Shown: positions 46,164-56,341 of the stretch, piece after piece | Layout: every line of letters begins with the position of its first letter | Position numbering within the stretch: the first letter of the stretch is position 1 | From: Taxillus chinensis | Taxonomy: Eukaryota; Streptophyta; Magnoliopsida; Santalales; Loranthaceae | Direction: 5' to 3' | DNA length: 64,000 bases | Assembly (NCBI GenBank): GCA_023512835.1 | Contig: CM042087.1 | Coordinates: forward strand, 15,222,853 to 15,286,852 | Program-made: the position numbers and the translations under genes | The notes under the pieces: model-generated | What the model saw: only the letters and a program-made list of their open reading frames with translations | What the model was told of the DNA's origin: nothing | Database searches by the model: none

Positions 46164-47407
46164 GAATTGAATCAGTTCAAAAGACAGAAAGTGTGGGAGT
46201 TGGTCAACAGGCCCAGATCACAACAAGTCATTGGCGTGAAATGGATTTTCAGAAACAAAGTTGATGCTGATGGTGTTGTAATCAAAAACAAGGCTAGCCT
46301 AGTTGCAAAAGGATACAGACAAGAAGAAGGAATCGACTATGATGAAACCTTTGCACCAGTTGCTAGACTGGAGGCCATTCGCATGTTCTTAGCATATGCA
46401 GCATTCAAGGACTTCAAAGTTTATCAGATGGATGTCAAGAGTGCTTTCTTGAATGGAGACCTCCAAGAAGAAGTCTATGTTGAACAACCACCTGGATTTC
46501 TAGTGCCAAACCAAGAGCATAAGGTAGACAAATTGAAAAAGGCTCTTTATGGACTAAAACAAGCTCCCAGAGCGTGGTATGAAACATTGTCAGAGTTTCT
46601 GATCAAAAACAAATTCAGAAAAGGTAAAATTGACCCCACACTGTTTCTCAAGGAAGGAAAAGGATCACCCTTGATAGTCCAAATCTATGTGGATGACATC
46701 ATATTTGGATCAAGGGACAAAAAGCAATGTGAAGACTTCTCTCATCTAATGAAAAGTGAATATGAAATGAGTATGATGGGAGAACTCTCATTCTTTCTTG
46801 GATTGGAGGTCAAGCAGTTAGAAGATGGGATCTTTATCAGTCAAACCAAATATACAAAGGAGATTCTGAAGAAGTTTAAGATGACTGATGTGACACACAT
46901 GAAGACTCCCATTCCTACAAACGCCAAACTAGATATGGATGAAGCAGGGAAGCAGGTGGATATCTCAGAATACAGAAGCATGATTGGATCCTTGCTGTAT
47001 CTGACAGCAAGCAGACCTGACATAATGTTTGCAACATGTATCTCTGCCAGATACCAAGCTAATCCCAAGGAATCCCACTTGTCACATGTCAAGAGGATCA
47101 TGCGGTATCTGAAGGGAACTGAGAATTTGGGACTATGGTATCCAAAAGAGTCTGATTTCAAATTGAGAGGATATTCATATGCGGACTTTGCCTGGATGCA
47201 GGATTGATAGAAAGAGCACAAGTGAAACATGCCAACTTTTAGGCAAGGACTTGTATCCTAGTTTAGCAAGAAACAGAATTCGTTTCAACCTCCACAGCTG
47301 AAGCTGAATATATTGCTACAGGAAGCTGTTGTGCTCAATTGCTTTGGATGGCCAGTCAACTATCAGATTATGGGTTTGACCTGAAGGCCGTTCCTCTGTA
47401 TTGTGAC
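46164..47407 (+). pseudogene. pol: Reverse transcriptase and RNase H (5' part) of element G
   Basis: RT is open from 46164 to 47207. It contains [59 protein letters not shown] and the catalytic YVDDIIFGS, all intact. RNase H starts near 47150 ([11 protein letters not shown]). A frameshift at about 47207 follows, then STAEAEYIA and the last segment LYCD at 47407. Element H is inserted here; the domain resumes at 63761. Confidence 0.93.
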
Positions 47408-48625
47408 TGTTGGACCCCATTTTGTCCGGGTTGGACATACTAACCCCATTTGATATACCTTTTTGCCCATGCCATATACCTTGTTGAACAGGTCCACAAT
47501 GATCTCATACTTCCAAGGAATGGTTCGGAATTGATGTTAGCCCCAATTTGCATGAGACGGATACAATTGACACGAACGGGGGAGTCCAAAATTAATGACT
47601 TCTGCTACAAGTCCTTGAAGCACCCCAAGCCAACACCAGGTGATAGAGGATGAAAATTGGAGATTAACGCACTTGACCGAGCTCAAATCGGACTTAAAAT
47701 GAAGAAGTTATGGCCAAAACAACTTTCGTTGGAAAAAGTCGAAACTCGCCAAAAGACAGTCAATGCCCCTGGTCAAATCACCCGAAAAGGTGACCATGCG
47801 AAATTCTTCAAAGCATCAATTTAGACGAATACGGGTCTTCCCAAACAATCCCCGGAAAGTTGTCCTTTTTTGCATTTTAGGTGAAGGGTAAGAAGGTAAT
47901 TAACAGTTTTCAAAAAAAAAAAAAGAGAAAAAAAAAAAGAAAAGAAAGGTTTCCAAAAACAAAACAAAAACAAACAAAACAAAAACAAACAAAAAACGTT
48001 TTCATGTTTTCAAACCAAAACAAAAAACCAAAATTAGTACTTCAATTTCCAAAAGCAAAAATGAAGCAAAACAAAAACAAAATGTTTTTTTACAAAACAC
48101 AAAAACCAAAAAATGTATGTTTTGTAACCCAAAAAAACCAAAAAAAGGGGAAAATAAAAAAGAAAAAAAATCATATTTGAGGACTTCAAATTCCAAAATA
48201 AAACCAAACACCAAAGCTAACCCGTAGGATCTCATTATCCACTTCAAACAGAAACCCAAAACCTTTAGGATTCCCTTTAGAAATTTAGGGTAAATCCATT
48301 TTCACCATGACTTCAATAAATAACTTAGCTAAATAAAAATCAACTTTTTAGGAAACTTAACCCAGTCATGGCAGTACAAATAAAATAAAAAATCTCCTCC
48401 TCCTAAATTAGATACCGAAAGGGTGCTGTAGGGGTGCTAATCTTTCCCTACACGTAACCAACTCCCGAACCCTTCTCTGATAACGCAGACCACACACTTG
48501 AAACGACTGAAAGAAAAGGGTATCCAACTGTACCCCAAAAACAGTTGGTGGCGACTCTAAATTTCTCACCATTGGTCTAGTTTGAGCTCACCCCAAACGG
48601 GCCCGGACGAAAACTAGTGATGACA
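47408..48625 (+). repeat. 5' LTR of element H
   Basis: About 1218 bp, from TGTTGGACCCCATTTTG to AGTGATGACA. The middle (about 47900-48180) is nearly pure A with C and G interspersed and almost no T. The rest is of mixed composition. The 3' copy is nearly identical. Confidence 0.92.
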
Positions 48626-48627
48626 GC

Positions 48628-48645
48628 TGGCGACTCTGCTGGGGA
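48628..48645 (+). other. Primer binding site of H (tRNA-Arg-like)
   Basis: TGGCGACTCTGCTGGGGA lies two bases after the LTR. It resembles the tRNA-Arg site described for Ogre elements. Confidence 0.8.
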
Positions 48646-49303
48646 ATCCAACACTTTAGAGAGTTAGGTCTAGAACTAGGATTAGGAGGTTGTTTTTTTG
48701 TACTGTTGTATATATTTAACTGTTGTGCTAAGTTATTTTTTTTTCTAGATAAAATTGTGATTTACTTATTTTTTAACAGTTGTCATTTATCTTTACACTG
48801 TGATTTATTTATACGCTTTAACTACCATGATAGTTATGATTTACTGCTTTCCATACTTGTTGCATTCATGCATAACCCTATACCCGGGTTTAGCACAATT
48901 TAGGTTAGCGAGGTTCAGTACAGTTCCCAGCGCGTTGATCATTATCCACAATGCGGCCTCGGACTCCTCACTCAAGCTTGAGGTTCTTTTAAGGCACGTC
49001 CTTTTAAGATCCCCCTCCAGTAAATCCCATGGTGTATGGAGCCCTCTATTGAGGAAGTTTGGGAACCAACGAATAAGATAGGTGTAGCAATAGAAGCCCA
49101 TCAGGGGCATTGACCCACATTTTGTTTGCTCATTCCATACCATGCTAACCTTTGTTTTGTAGGGTAGTCCTTAAGTCATTCCCTACACATATTAGCTTTT
49201 TTTTTTTACTATTGGTTTATTCTTTATCCTGTCTGACTGCCTTGATATATATTAACTTGTCATCCTAACCTATCATCATGCATAACACGACATTCATATA
49301 GGC
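48646..49303 (+). other. Leader of element H
   Basis: About 660 bp of AT-rich sequence with T runs. No coding potential is supported before the ATG at 49304. Confidence 0.7.
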
Positions 49304-50743
49304 ATGGCAACTTTCAGTCATCTCCTAAAAGGCCCCCAGGACAAGGAGGCTGTCGCAGTGGTAGCCCAAGCATCTGGAGACATTCAACTTCGCCTTGGAG
49401 ATTTTCCGCCAGGAGAAGCCCACAAGGCGGTACATGTTATCATAGAAGATCAGCTGGACTACACTAAAGAGGTACAGACAATATGGAGGCAGTGGTCAGA
49501 TGAAAGGAAAAGCATATACATACAACAGTTTGGGGATTTGCTCCATGTGACTGAGCTACTGGCCGATAAGGATATGCTTGGGGCAGCCATATATTTCTGG
49601 GAGCCTCGACGGCGGTGCTTTGACTTCAACCGCATAGATCTTGTTCCCACAATAAAAGAATACAAAAGATTATTGGATATCCTCGTCGAAAACAAAATGA
49701 AGATCTATCTACCGGAGCCCAGAAGATCATGTCGAAGGGCCTTTGCTGAGATAATGGGAAAGCTAGTATGGGACTCACCGGCGGTCACAACCTATGGTGG
49801 GCGGGAATATCTTCCATGCACAACAATCAAAGAAATAATATAGACCACAACAGAAGCAGGGGCACACAAACTGCTTACACTAGCTATATATGGGCTAGTC
49901 ATTTTCCCGAGGATACCGGCCCACATCGATGGAGCAGTTGTAGATTTGGTCCAGCAGGTGCTCAAAGGATGTGACCCTACTCCTGCTATCTTGGCCGAAA
50001 CCATTCGATCTCTTACTTATCTGAGGAGTAAAGGCTCGAGACAGTTCATGGGGTGCATACCTCTCTTATGTACCTGGTTGCAAGGTCATTTCCCCTGTAG
50101 TTTTCATCGTTTTCCTGTTGTTTATCAAGTACCGGCCACAACAGTACTAGATATTCTGCTCAGCAAGTGGAGCCTACCGAAAGACTTTGAAAGCTGGAAA
50201 AAGAAATTGGAGAACCTCATAGAAGTTGACATTACCTGGACTGCTCCTTGGATGCCGGTGGTCTCCATGACATATAGCTGCGGGGACTACAATTGGGTTC
50301 CACTTTTAGGTCCCTAGGGAGGAACTGCATATGCACCACTGCATGTGGGAAGACAAGTGGGGCGTCATCAGATTATCCCCGTGCTATTTGGCATGGAAGA
50401 GTGTGACTTCACTTACAGCAGAACCATGCTCACAGAAGAAGGCAACAAGATGTATCAGGCATGGTCCACACCACACAAGATCCAACCCAACAGTTCAAAA
50501 CCTGGTGTTTACCCCGCATACATATCTTGGAGGGCACAACACAAGCCACAGCTAACTTCAAACATGAAGGCTATCCTCCAGGAGAATCAGACTTTAAGGC
50601 AGCAGATCCAGAGGCTAGAAGCATCGTTAGAAGGAACTCTTCAGAGGTTGCAGCTGAGGGAAAAACAAATAGAGACCATATTAAAACAAAGGGAGGAAGC
50701 AGGTGAGCGACCACCCCAGAGGAAGAGGTGCCGTGCTACTTAG
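49304..50743 (+). pseudogene. ORF1 of H, the extra Ogre ORF upstream of gag
   Basis: One frame of about 479 codons from ATG 49304 to the stop at 50743, with only two in-frame TAG codons (49841 and 50315) and no frameshift. Features in order are DLLHVTELLADKDMLGAAIYFW, RCFDFNRIDLVPTIKEYKRL, ALVILAETIRSL-like helices around 49990, SGSRQFMGCIPLL-like sequence, and a C-terminal coiled coil (LQENQTLRQQIQRLEASLEG, LREKQIETILKQREE) ending in a basic tail. Ogre elements carry an ORF of this layout between leader and gag; it recalls plant mobile domain proteins. Its role is unknown. The clean frame suggests a relatively recent loss of function. Confidence 0.8.
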
Positions 50744-51015
50744 GAGATGACTGGAAGAGTGATTTAAGATCATGTAGCACTAGCCTTCATTTTACATGGC
50801 ATTTCAGCATTGAATGTTTGTACTGTGTATTTGGTTTGTAATAAAGTTGTTTGTTTTTCTAACCCTCCGCATATACATTCCATGCATACATGCATATTAA
50901 ATAAAAAAATCAAATAAAAGTTCCCTTGTACCCACGTGGGTAGCACCCTCTCTCCAGGATTACGCACTCTTACAATCTCAGATCTCGCCGCAATCAAGTA
51001 TCACAACCACAACCG
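50744..51015 (+). other. Spacer between ORF1 and gag of H
   Basis: About 270 bp. It has a T-rich stretch and an AAATAAAAAAATCAAATAAA segment near 50900. No gene is seen. Confidence 0.6.
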
Positions 51016-53248
51016 ATGGCAGACGAAGCAGAGAACAGACTCATGGGTTTAGAACAATCACAAGAAGCCTTGCAGGGGCAAATGGCTTTGATGATGGATA
51101 TGCTCACCAAGATGACTGAAGAAAGAGAAAGAATCCCGGCAAGAGGAACCCCGACAGGGGGAACTATCAATCACCACCAAGAGCAGGGGCAAGATGCAGT
51201 TCAACCGCCCAATCCGGCTCCAAGCCAGGCACCCACCTATCATCCTGCTATGGCACAACCTCCAACTCCAAATCAAACTCATTTCACTATGCCCACATCG
51301 AGACATACAATGGAGGTAATGGGTTCCCCAGCTCCTTAGGAAAATATTGAGTCTCCCGCTCTATGCCGACTCAAGGAAAGATTGAAAGTCGTAGAAGGCA
51401 TTGACAGCTATGGCATGATCAGCCCACAAGACTTATGCTTAGTCCCTGGAGTGGTGCTGCCACCAAAATTCAAAATGCTCGAGTTTGAAAAGTTCAACGG
51501 GACCCGGTGTCCAAAGACACATTTGGCCATGTACTGTCAAAAGATGGCTGCTTATGCTGGTGAAGACAAACTCCTCATGCATTGTTTCCAGGAAAGCCTA
51601 ACCGGGGCATCCCTTCGCTGGTACTTTCAACTAAATGGAAACCGCATCAAGACATGGAAGGAATTGGCTACCTCTTTCTTGGCACAATACAAACATGTCA
51701 CCGAGCTGGCGCTGGATCGATTAACCCTGTAGTGCATGGAAAAGGGATCCGAGGAGAATTTCAAAGATTATGCACGAAGATGGAGAGAGGCCACTGTGGA
51801 GGTCCAACCTCCTCTTACCGAAAGAGAACTCACCACTCTTTTTATCAACACACTAAAAGGCGTATACTACGAGAAGTTGATAGGCAACGTCTCCAACAGC
51901 TTTGCAGACTTGGTTGCATCCAGTGAACGTGTAGAAAGTGGAATTAAAGGAGGAAAGCTAAAGGGTGATGCGGCTGAGGCATCAAAACGGTTTCAACCAC
52001 CAGCAAAGAAGAAGGAAAATGAGAGCAACCTGGTATACCAAGCGCACCAGTCAATACAACCGATATTCTACCAAGCACCGGGGTACTATAGGGGATCACC
52101 CGTGGCCGCCTACGCTGCACCTGCACCACCTCCCCAATTCATGCCATACTTGCCACAGGGAGGGGTTCCATTTCCATATCCAATGACACCTAATCCGTTT
52201 CAACCAAGAGCGCCTTACGCAGAGCAACCAAGGCCAGCAACTCAGGAAGGACCAGGAGCCTCATTCCAAGGACAGGGGCAATCGAGGGCTTAGACCCAGC
52301 AAGCAGGAGCGAATCAAGCTTCTTGTCGATCATGACAAGAGTTTGATCCAATTCCAATGACTTATGCGGAATTATACCCCAAGCTCTTAGAGGCAAGGAT
52401 GGTAACCCCTATACCCTTGGGAGAAATAAAGACGCCTCCCCCCGCCTGGTATAAGCCAGAGGCCAAATGTGAATATCATGCAGGTGGAGCTGGACATGAT
52501 ATCGAAAACTATATAACATTCAAAAGGAAGGTTCAGGCATTAAAGGATGCAAAGTGCCTGGATATTTCTGCACTGGCTGGGACACAAAATGTGAACAGTA
52601 ATCCGCTTCCAGAACATTCCCATGATGTGGCCAGTATCACAACAGAAGGACGGCTAGAGAAGGTTTCACAAATACAAATGGAGAAAAGCTACTTGTTTAA
52701 CCTGCTGCAGGAATATGGATATATACGTGCTCCCGACACATTGAAGACAGAGAAGGGGACAGAGTTGGAGAAACAATGCCTTTATCACAAAATGTCACGG
52801 GGGCATGACATCGAACACCGTAGCGAGTTTGCTAGCATGGTACAAAAGCTCATGGACCAAAGGATGATCGAATTCTCAAGAGGAGGAACGGATAACCAAA
52901 GCCACATGATCTAAGGAGATGATCCACACAAATCGCCATGGGTGCCAACACCCTTTGTCTTAAATTTTAAGGCTCCGGAGATCCCGCTACTGCCACATGG
53001 AATCAAGCCTCTCACTATCCACGCCTCAAGTCTCATGCCAGACAAGGGGGGGAGAACCAAAATCCCACAACCACCGCATGGAATTGCACCTCTCACCATA
53101 GGTGTTCCTGCTCCTTTCGCTTATAAGACTGATAAGGCAGTCCCATGGAACTACGGTTGTGAAATAGTTCAGGGAACCGCAGCAGCAGAGAAGATAACTA
53201 GGAGCGGTAAGGCTTATGCCCCTGATATGGTAGACAAAGCAAGGAAGG
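51016..53248 (+). pseudogene. gag: gag of element H, single frame with five stops
   Basis: ATG 51016 (MADEAENRLMGLEQ) opens with a short coiled coil and a proline-rich stretch. The gag core follows with PPKFKMLEFEKFNGTRCPKTHL, MYCQKMAAYAGEDKLL, QESLTGASLRWYFQL and WKELATSFLAQYKHV. Stops are TAG 51337, TAG 51730, TAG 52291, TGA near 52330 and TAA near 52912, all in the same frame. Two knuckle-like sequences that usually end in cysteine have lost it (CEYHAGGAGHDIENY and CLYHKMSRGHDIEHR). PHGIKPLTIHASS and PHGIAPLTIGVPA look like an internal duplication near 52995-53115. The frame is cut at 53248 by the solo LTR I and resumes in phase after it. Confidence 0.87.
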
Positions 53249-53657
53249 TGTAATGACCCGTGTTTACGGGTGGCCTTTTGAGTGGAAATTGTTGGGTTTT
53301 AAGGGGTTTTTCTTTCCACACACTTTGGCTAAATCATCTTGTATGTTAATGAGCAAGCAAGAGGCAAAGTTTGAGCCCAATAAGGAGTGCACGTGAGAAT
53401 GCATGTGAGAATGGCTTTTCACGTGCAGTGATATTTTTGCATGGGAGCCTTCCTGATGTTGTTCTAAGGCTTATGGAAAAATTCTTGGCCATTTGGAGCT
53501 GCACGCGAGAATGCACGTGAGATGGCCTTTTCGCGTGCAGGCATGTTTTTACATGGTTGTCTTCCTTTTGTTTTGCTGATGATTTCTTCCTAAAGGACCA
53601 AGTTCAAATAGTGAGTATTTTGGTGTGTATGGATGTGGGAAGGTCATAGCTTGTTTC

Positions 53658-53734
53658 ATCAAAACTACGTCGTTTTGATGCTGGATTCACTTAATCAAAA
53701 CTACGTCGTTTTGATGTTGTGTTGTCTATATAAG
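53658..53734 (+). promoter_or_regulatory. Candidate promoter of I: two ACGT palindromes plus TATA box
   Basis: ATCAAAAC-TACGTC-GTTTTGAT occurs at 53658-53679 and again at 53694-53715, exactly 36 bp apart. TATATAAG begins 11 bp later. F's LTR has the same palindrome with one base changed. Confidence 0.6.
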
Positions 53735-53785
53735 GAGGAGAAGCCCCTCTGTTTTAGGTTTAGGGTTTGTTGCTCCACCAGCCGT

Positions 53786-53787
<2 letters not shown>

Positions 53788-53838
<51 letters not shown>
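53788..53838. repeat. GA microsatellite in solo LTR I
   Basis: About 25 uninterrupted AG units. The RERER-type protein read through it is an artefact. Confidence 0.95.
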
Positions 53839-53841
<3 letters not shown>

Positions 53842-54004
53842 AGGAGAGCTCCTGGTTGCTGCCAGGCGTCTTGCGTGGGTGGACGGTGTTCGGCGTGGGA
53901 ACAGAATATTGCTGTGTTGTTGCGTTTTACTTGAGGTAGGGGTTCTGTTCTTGCTAATCCCTCTCTGTCCTAGGGTTCTTAGGTAGAATTCGGTCTATAC
54001 CTGC

Positions 54005-54006
<2 letters not shown>

Positions 54007-54042
<36 letters not shown>
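54007..54042. repeat. TA microsatellite in solo LTR I
   Basis: About 18 AT units. Confidence 0.95.
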
Positions 54043-54044
<2 letters not shown>

Positions 54045-54908
54045 ATCCATATAGGTGTGATCTCCTATATGGATGTTGGCCTTCAATGGCATTTTGGTGT
54101 GATTCTGTTGTTGGGTGGTCAGTGCATGTTACATGTTCGATGAAATGCCTAAGTGAATATTGCTGTGTGTATATGCCTAGTACATGTTTGATAATATGCT
54201 TGTGTGGCTGGACTTGTGATTTGGTGTATGTATGCATGCTGGGTGTTTGTTCTATTGCCTAAATGGTTGGATTTGTACACTTGTGAATGGGTGCACACCA
54301 AGTGTTTGGTTTTATGCTTGAGTGACCGTGGTGTATGTTGTGTGCATGACTGTGGTATCTGGCCTGAAGAGGCGGTTAAATTACTTGCTTGAGATGTGGT
54401 TTGTTAGCCAGTGTGGCTGGGGCAGAGGTTATGCCCGTTTGTGTGGAACGCTTTATTTTCTAAATACTGCCACATCATTACACCTGTGCACATGCATGTA
54501 GCCGCTAGGAGCATGGGAAGGGTTGGGGAGACTTGATCCCTACTGAGCTATGGTTGCTCACCCCTCCTACTGTGTTTGCTTGTTTTCCAAGGACTTACAG
54601 GCGTTAGGTGGATACACCAAGGTGGAAGACCACCTTCATTTTATTGTTCACTTCAGTAATGTAATTTTATAATTTATGTAACCCAGGGGGGGAAATGTAC
54701 TAAGGGATTGAATTGTAGTAAGGAACATGGTTGGTTTGTGAACCTTTGATGTTTGAAATTAAATAAAGATGTGGCTTGTTTGATTTATTGTAATTGTTAG
54801 TCTTGCTTGTGTGGCATCCAGTAATCCAACCCCGTTGCCCTCCGTGTGGGTGAATGGGGAGTCACGTACCGGTTTCCCCGAGTCAGAAATCCAGGGTGTG
54901 ACAGAAGG

Positions 54909-56156
54909 AGAACACTGTGGAATTAGAAATTGAGCCAACGTTAGAGGCAACAAAGAAAGAAGCACCAGTCACTGAAAAAGAGACATTGGAATTCCTGAAG
55001 CTCATGAAGCAAAGTGAGTATAATATTGTGGATCAGCTAAGTCGACAACCGGCTCGCATCTCATTACTCTCATTAATGATGGATTCCCAACCTCACCGGG
55101 AAGCACTATTGAAAGTCCTGAGCCAAGCTTACGTTCCTCCAACCATCTCAGTCGCGAATGTAGATGGACTCACTAGTAACCTCATCATGAATAACGTTAT
55201 TAGCTTTTGAGATGACGAGCTACCCCAAGAAGGAAAGGGGCACATAAAAGCTTTGCACATCACGGTCAAATGCAAGGAGCACACCATAGCCCGTGTACTC
55301 ATTGACAACGGCTCTGCCTTGAACATTATGCCCTCGCATATATTGCAGCAACTTCCAATCAACACATCCTATATGCGTCCCTGTACGATGAAGGTACGGG
55401 CATTCGATGGAGGAAAGCGTGACGTGGTGGGAACTCTGGATATTCCACTCATGATTGGGCCAACTACTTTTATGGTGGAATTTCAAGTGATGGACATCAC
55501 GCCATATTACAGCTGTTTGTTGGGAAGACCCTGGATCCACATGGCAGGGGCAGTGCCGTCAAGCCTCCACCAAAAGATGAAATTTGTGATGGGAGACCAA
55601 CTCATTTGCATCTCTGGAGAGACAAGTTTCCTCGTCACCAAACCGGCATCAGTACCTTATATTGAAAACAACAAGGATGTACCGGAATGTTCCTATCGAT
55701 CCTTTAAGGTCGTGAACATCACTTCTATACCAAGCTATCACCTCTGAAAGGCATCAAAGATGGTTGCAACCACCATGATCAAGCAAGGGTAGAAACCAGG
55801 GCAAGGATTAGGTCCAAACGCTCAAGGAATCCAGAAACCCCTGACCATCCGAGAAAATACTGAGATATTTGGGCTGGGCTACATGCCTACTAGAGCTGAC
55901 AGACAGAGGGTAGCTATCACAAAAAAAAGGCAAGGTTGCAAAAAAGGGCAGTTCAAGAAGAAAAGAGAAGCTTTCCCCCCTTGAATGTTACATTCTGGAG
56001 TGGAGGGTTCATCCATAAAAGCCAACTTGAGCCCGGGCCTGAGTTTATAGCCGTATTGGATGCAGACGAGAAAGTGCTGAGTGAGATGACTCTGGTGGTG
56101 CGAGAGGATCCCAACCATCCATTAAACAATTGGACCGGCCTGGACCTCCCCATAAT
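54909..56156 (+). pseudogene. pol: Protease region of element H
   Basis: This continues the gag-protease frame after the solo LTR with ATKKEAPVTEKETLEFLKLM and QSEYNIVDQL. Protease is at about 55270-55570. VLIDNGSALNIMP has the active-site D-N-G in place of D-T/S-G, as is common in Tat-like elements, followed by TTFMVEFQVMDI and CLLGRPWIHMAG. Stops are TGA 55208, TGA 55745 and TAG near 55789, and a frameshift falls in an A run near 55921. The last part shows FGLGYMPTRADRQ, FIHKSQLEPGPEF and NHPLNNWTGLDLP, running up to the candidate splice donor at 56157. Confidence 0.85.
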
Positions 56157-56341
56157 GTAATGCTTACGGGGTCACTGAATTTAATGTATTCTATTTTAAT
56201 GTCTTTTGAAGCGGTGAACATTTGTTTTTATCAAAAGCTTTTCAATAAAATGCACTTTTCTTCAAATCTTTCACGGTGCATTCCATTCATAACATATGCA
56301 TATCATATTTGGTTACCAACTTGTAATTCTCTTATAAGCAG
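56157..56341 (+). other. Candidate intron between protease and RT of H
   Basis: The donor GTAATG at 56157 directly follows the last protease-side codons, and its first bases form a stop. The acceptor ...CTTATAAGCAG ends at 56341. The 185-nt segment is AT-rich with no domain match. Removing it eliminates the TAA at 56158 and keeps the frame into YHNVNENIICE. Ogre elements are known for an intron at this place. Confidence 0.6.

Larger units (their letters stand above)
53249..54903 (+). mobile_element. Element I: solo LTR inside H (Tekay-like)
   Basis: A 1655-bp sequence from TGTAATGACCCG to GGGTGTGACA, flanked on both sides by GAAGG (53244-53248 and 54904-54908). No internal coding region is present, so it is a solo LTR left by recombination between two LTRs. 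The end GGGTGTGACA and the phrase GCTCACCCCTCCTACTGTG (compare GCTCACCCCTACTTGTTG in E) suggest the Tekay lineage, but it is a separate family. TATATAAG at 53727-53734 is preceded by two palindromes. Confidence 0.93.

Noticed and set aside
47881..48180. Lysine-rich 99-aa ORF
   Set aside because: It is a translation of the A-rich part of the Ogre LTR. The same artefact occurs in the 3' LTR at 63024-63398.
53633..53986. 117-aa ORF with an RERERER tract
   Set aside because: It translates the GA microsatellite in solo LTR I.
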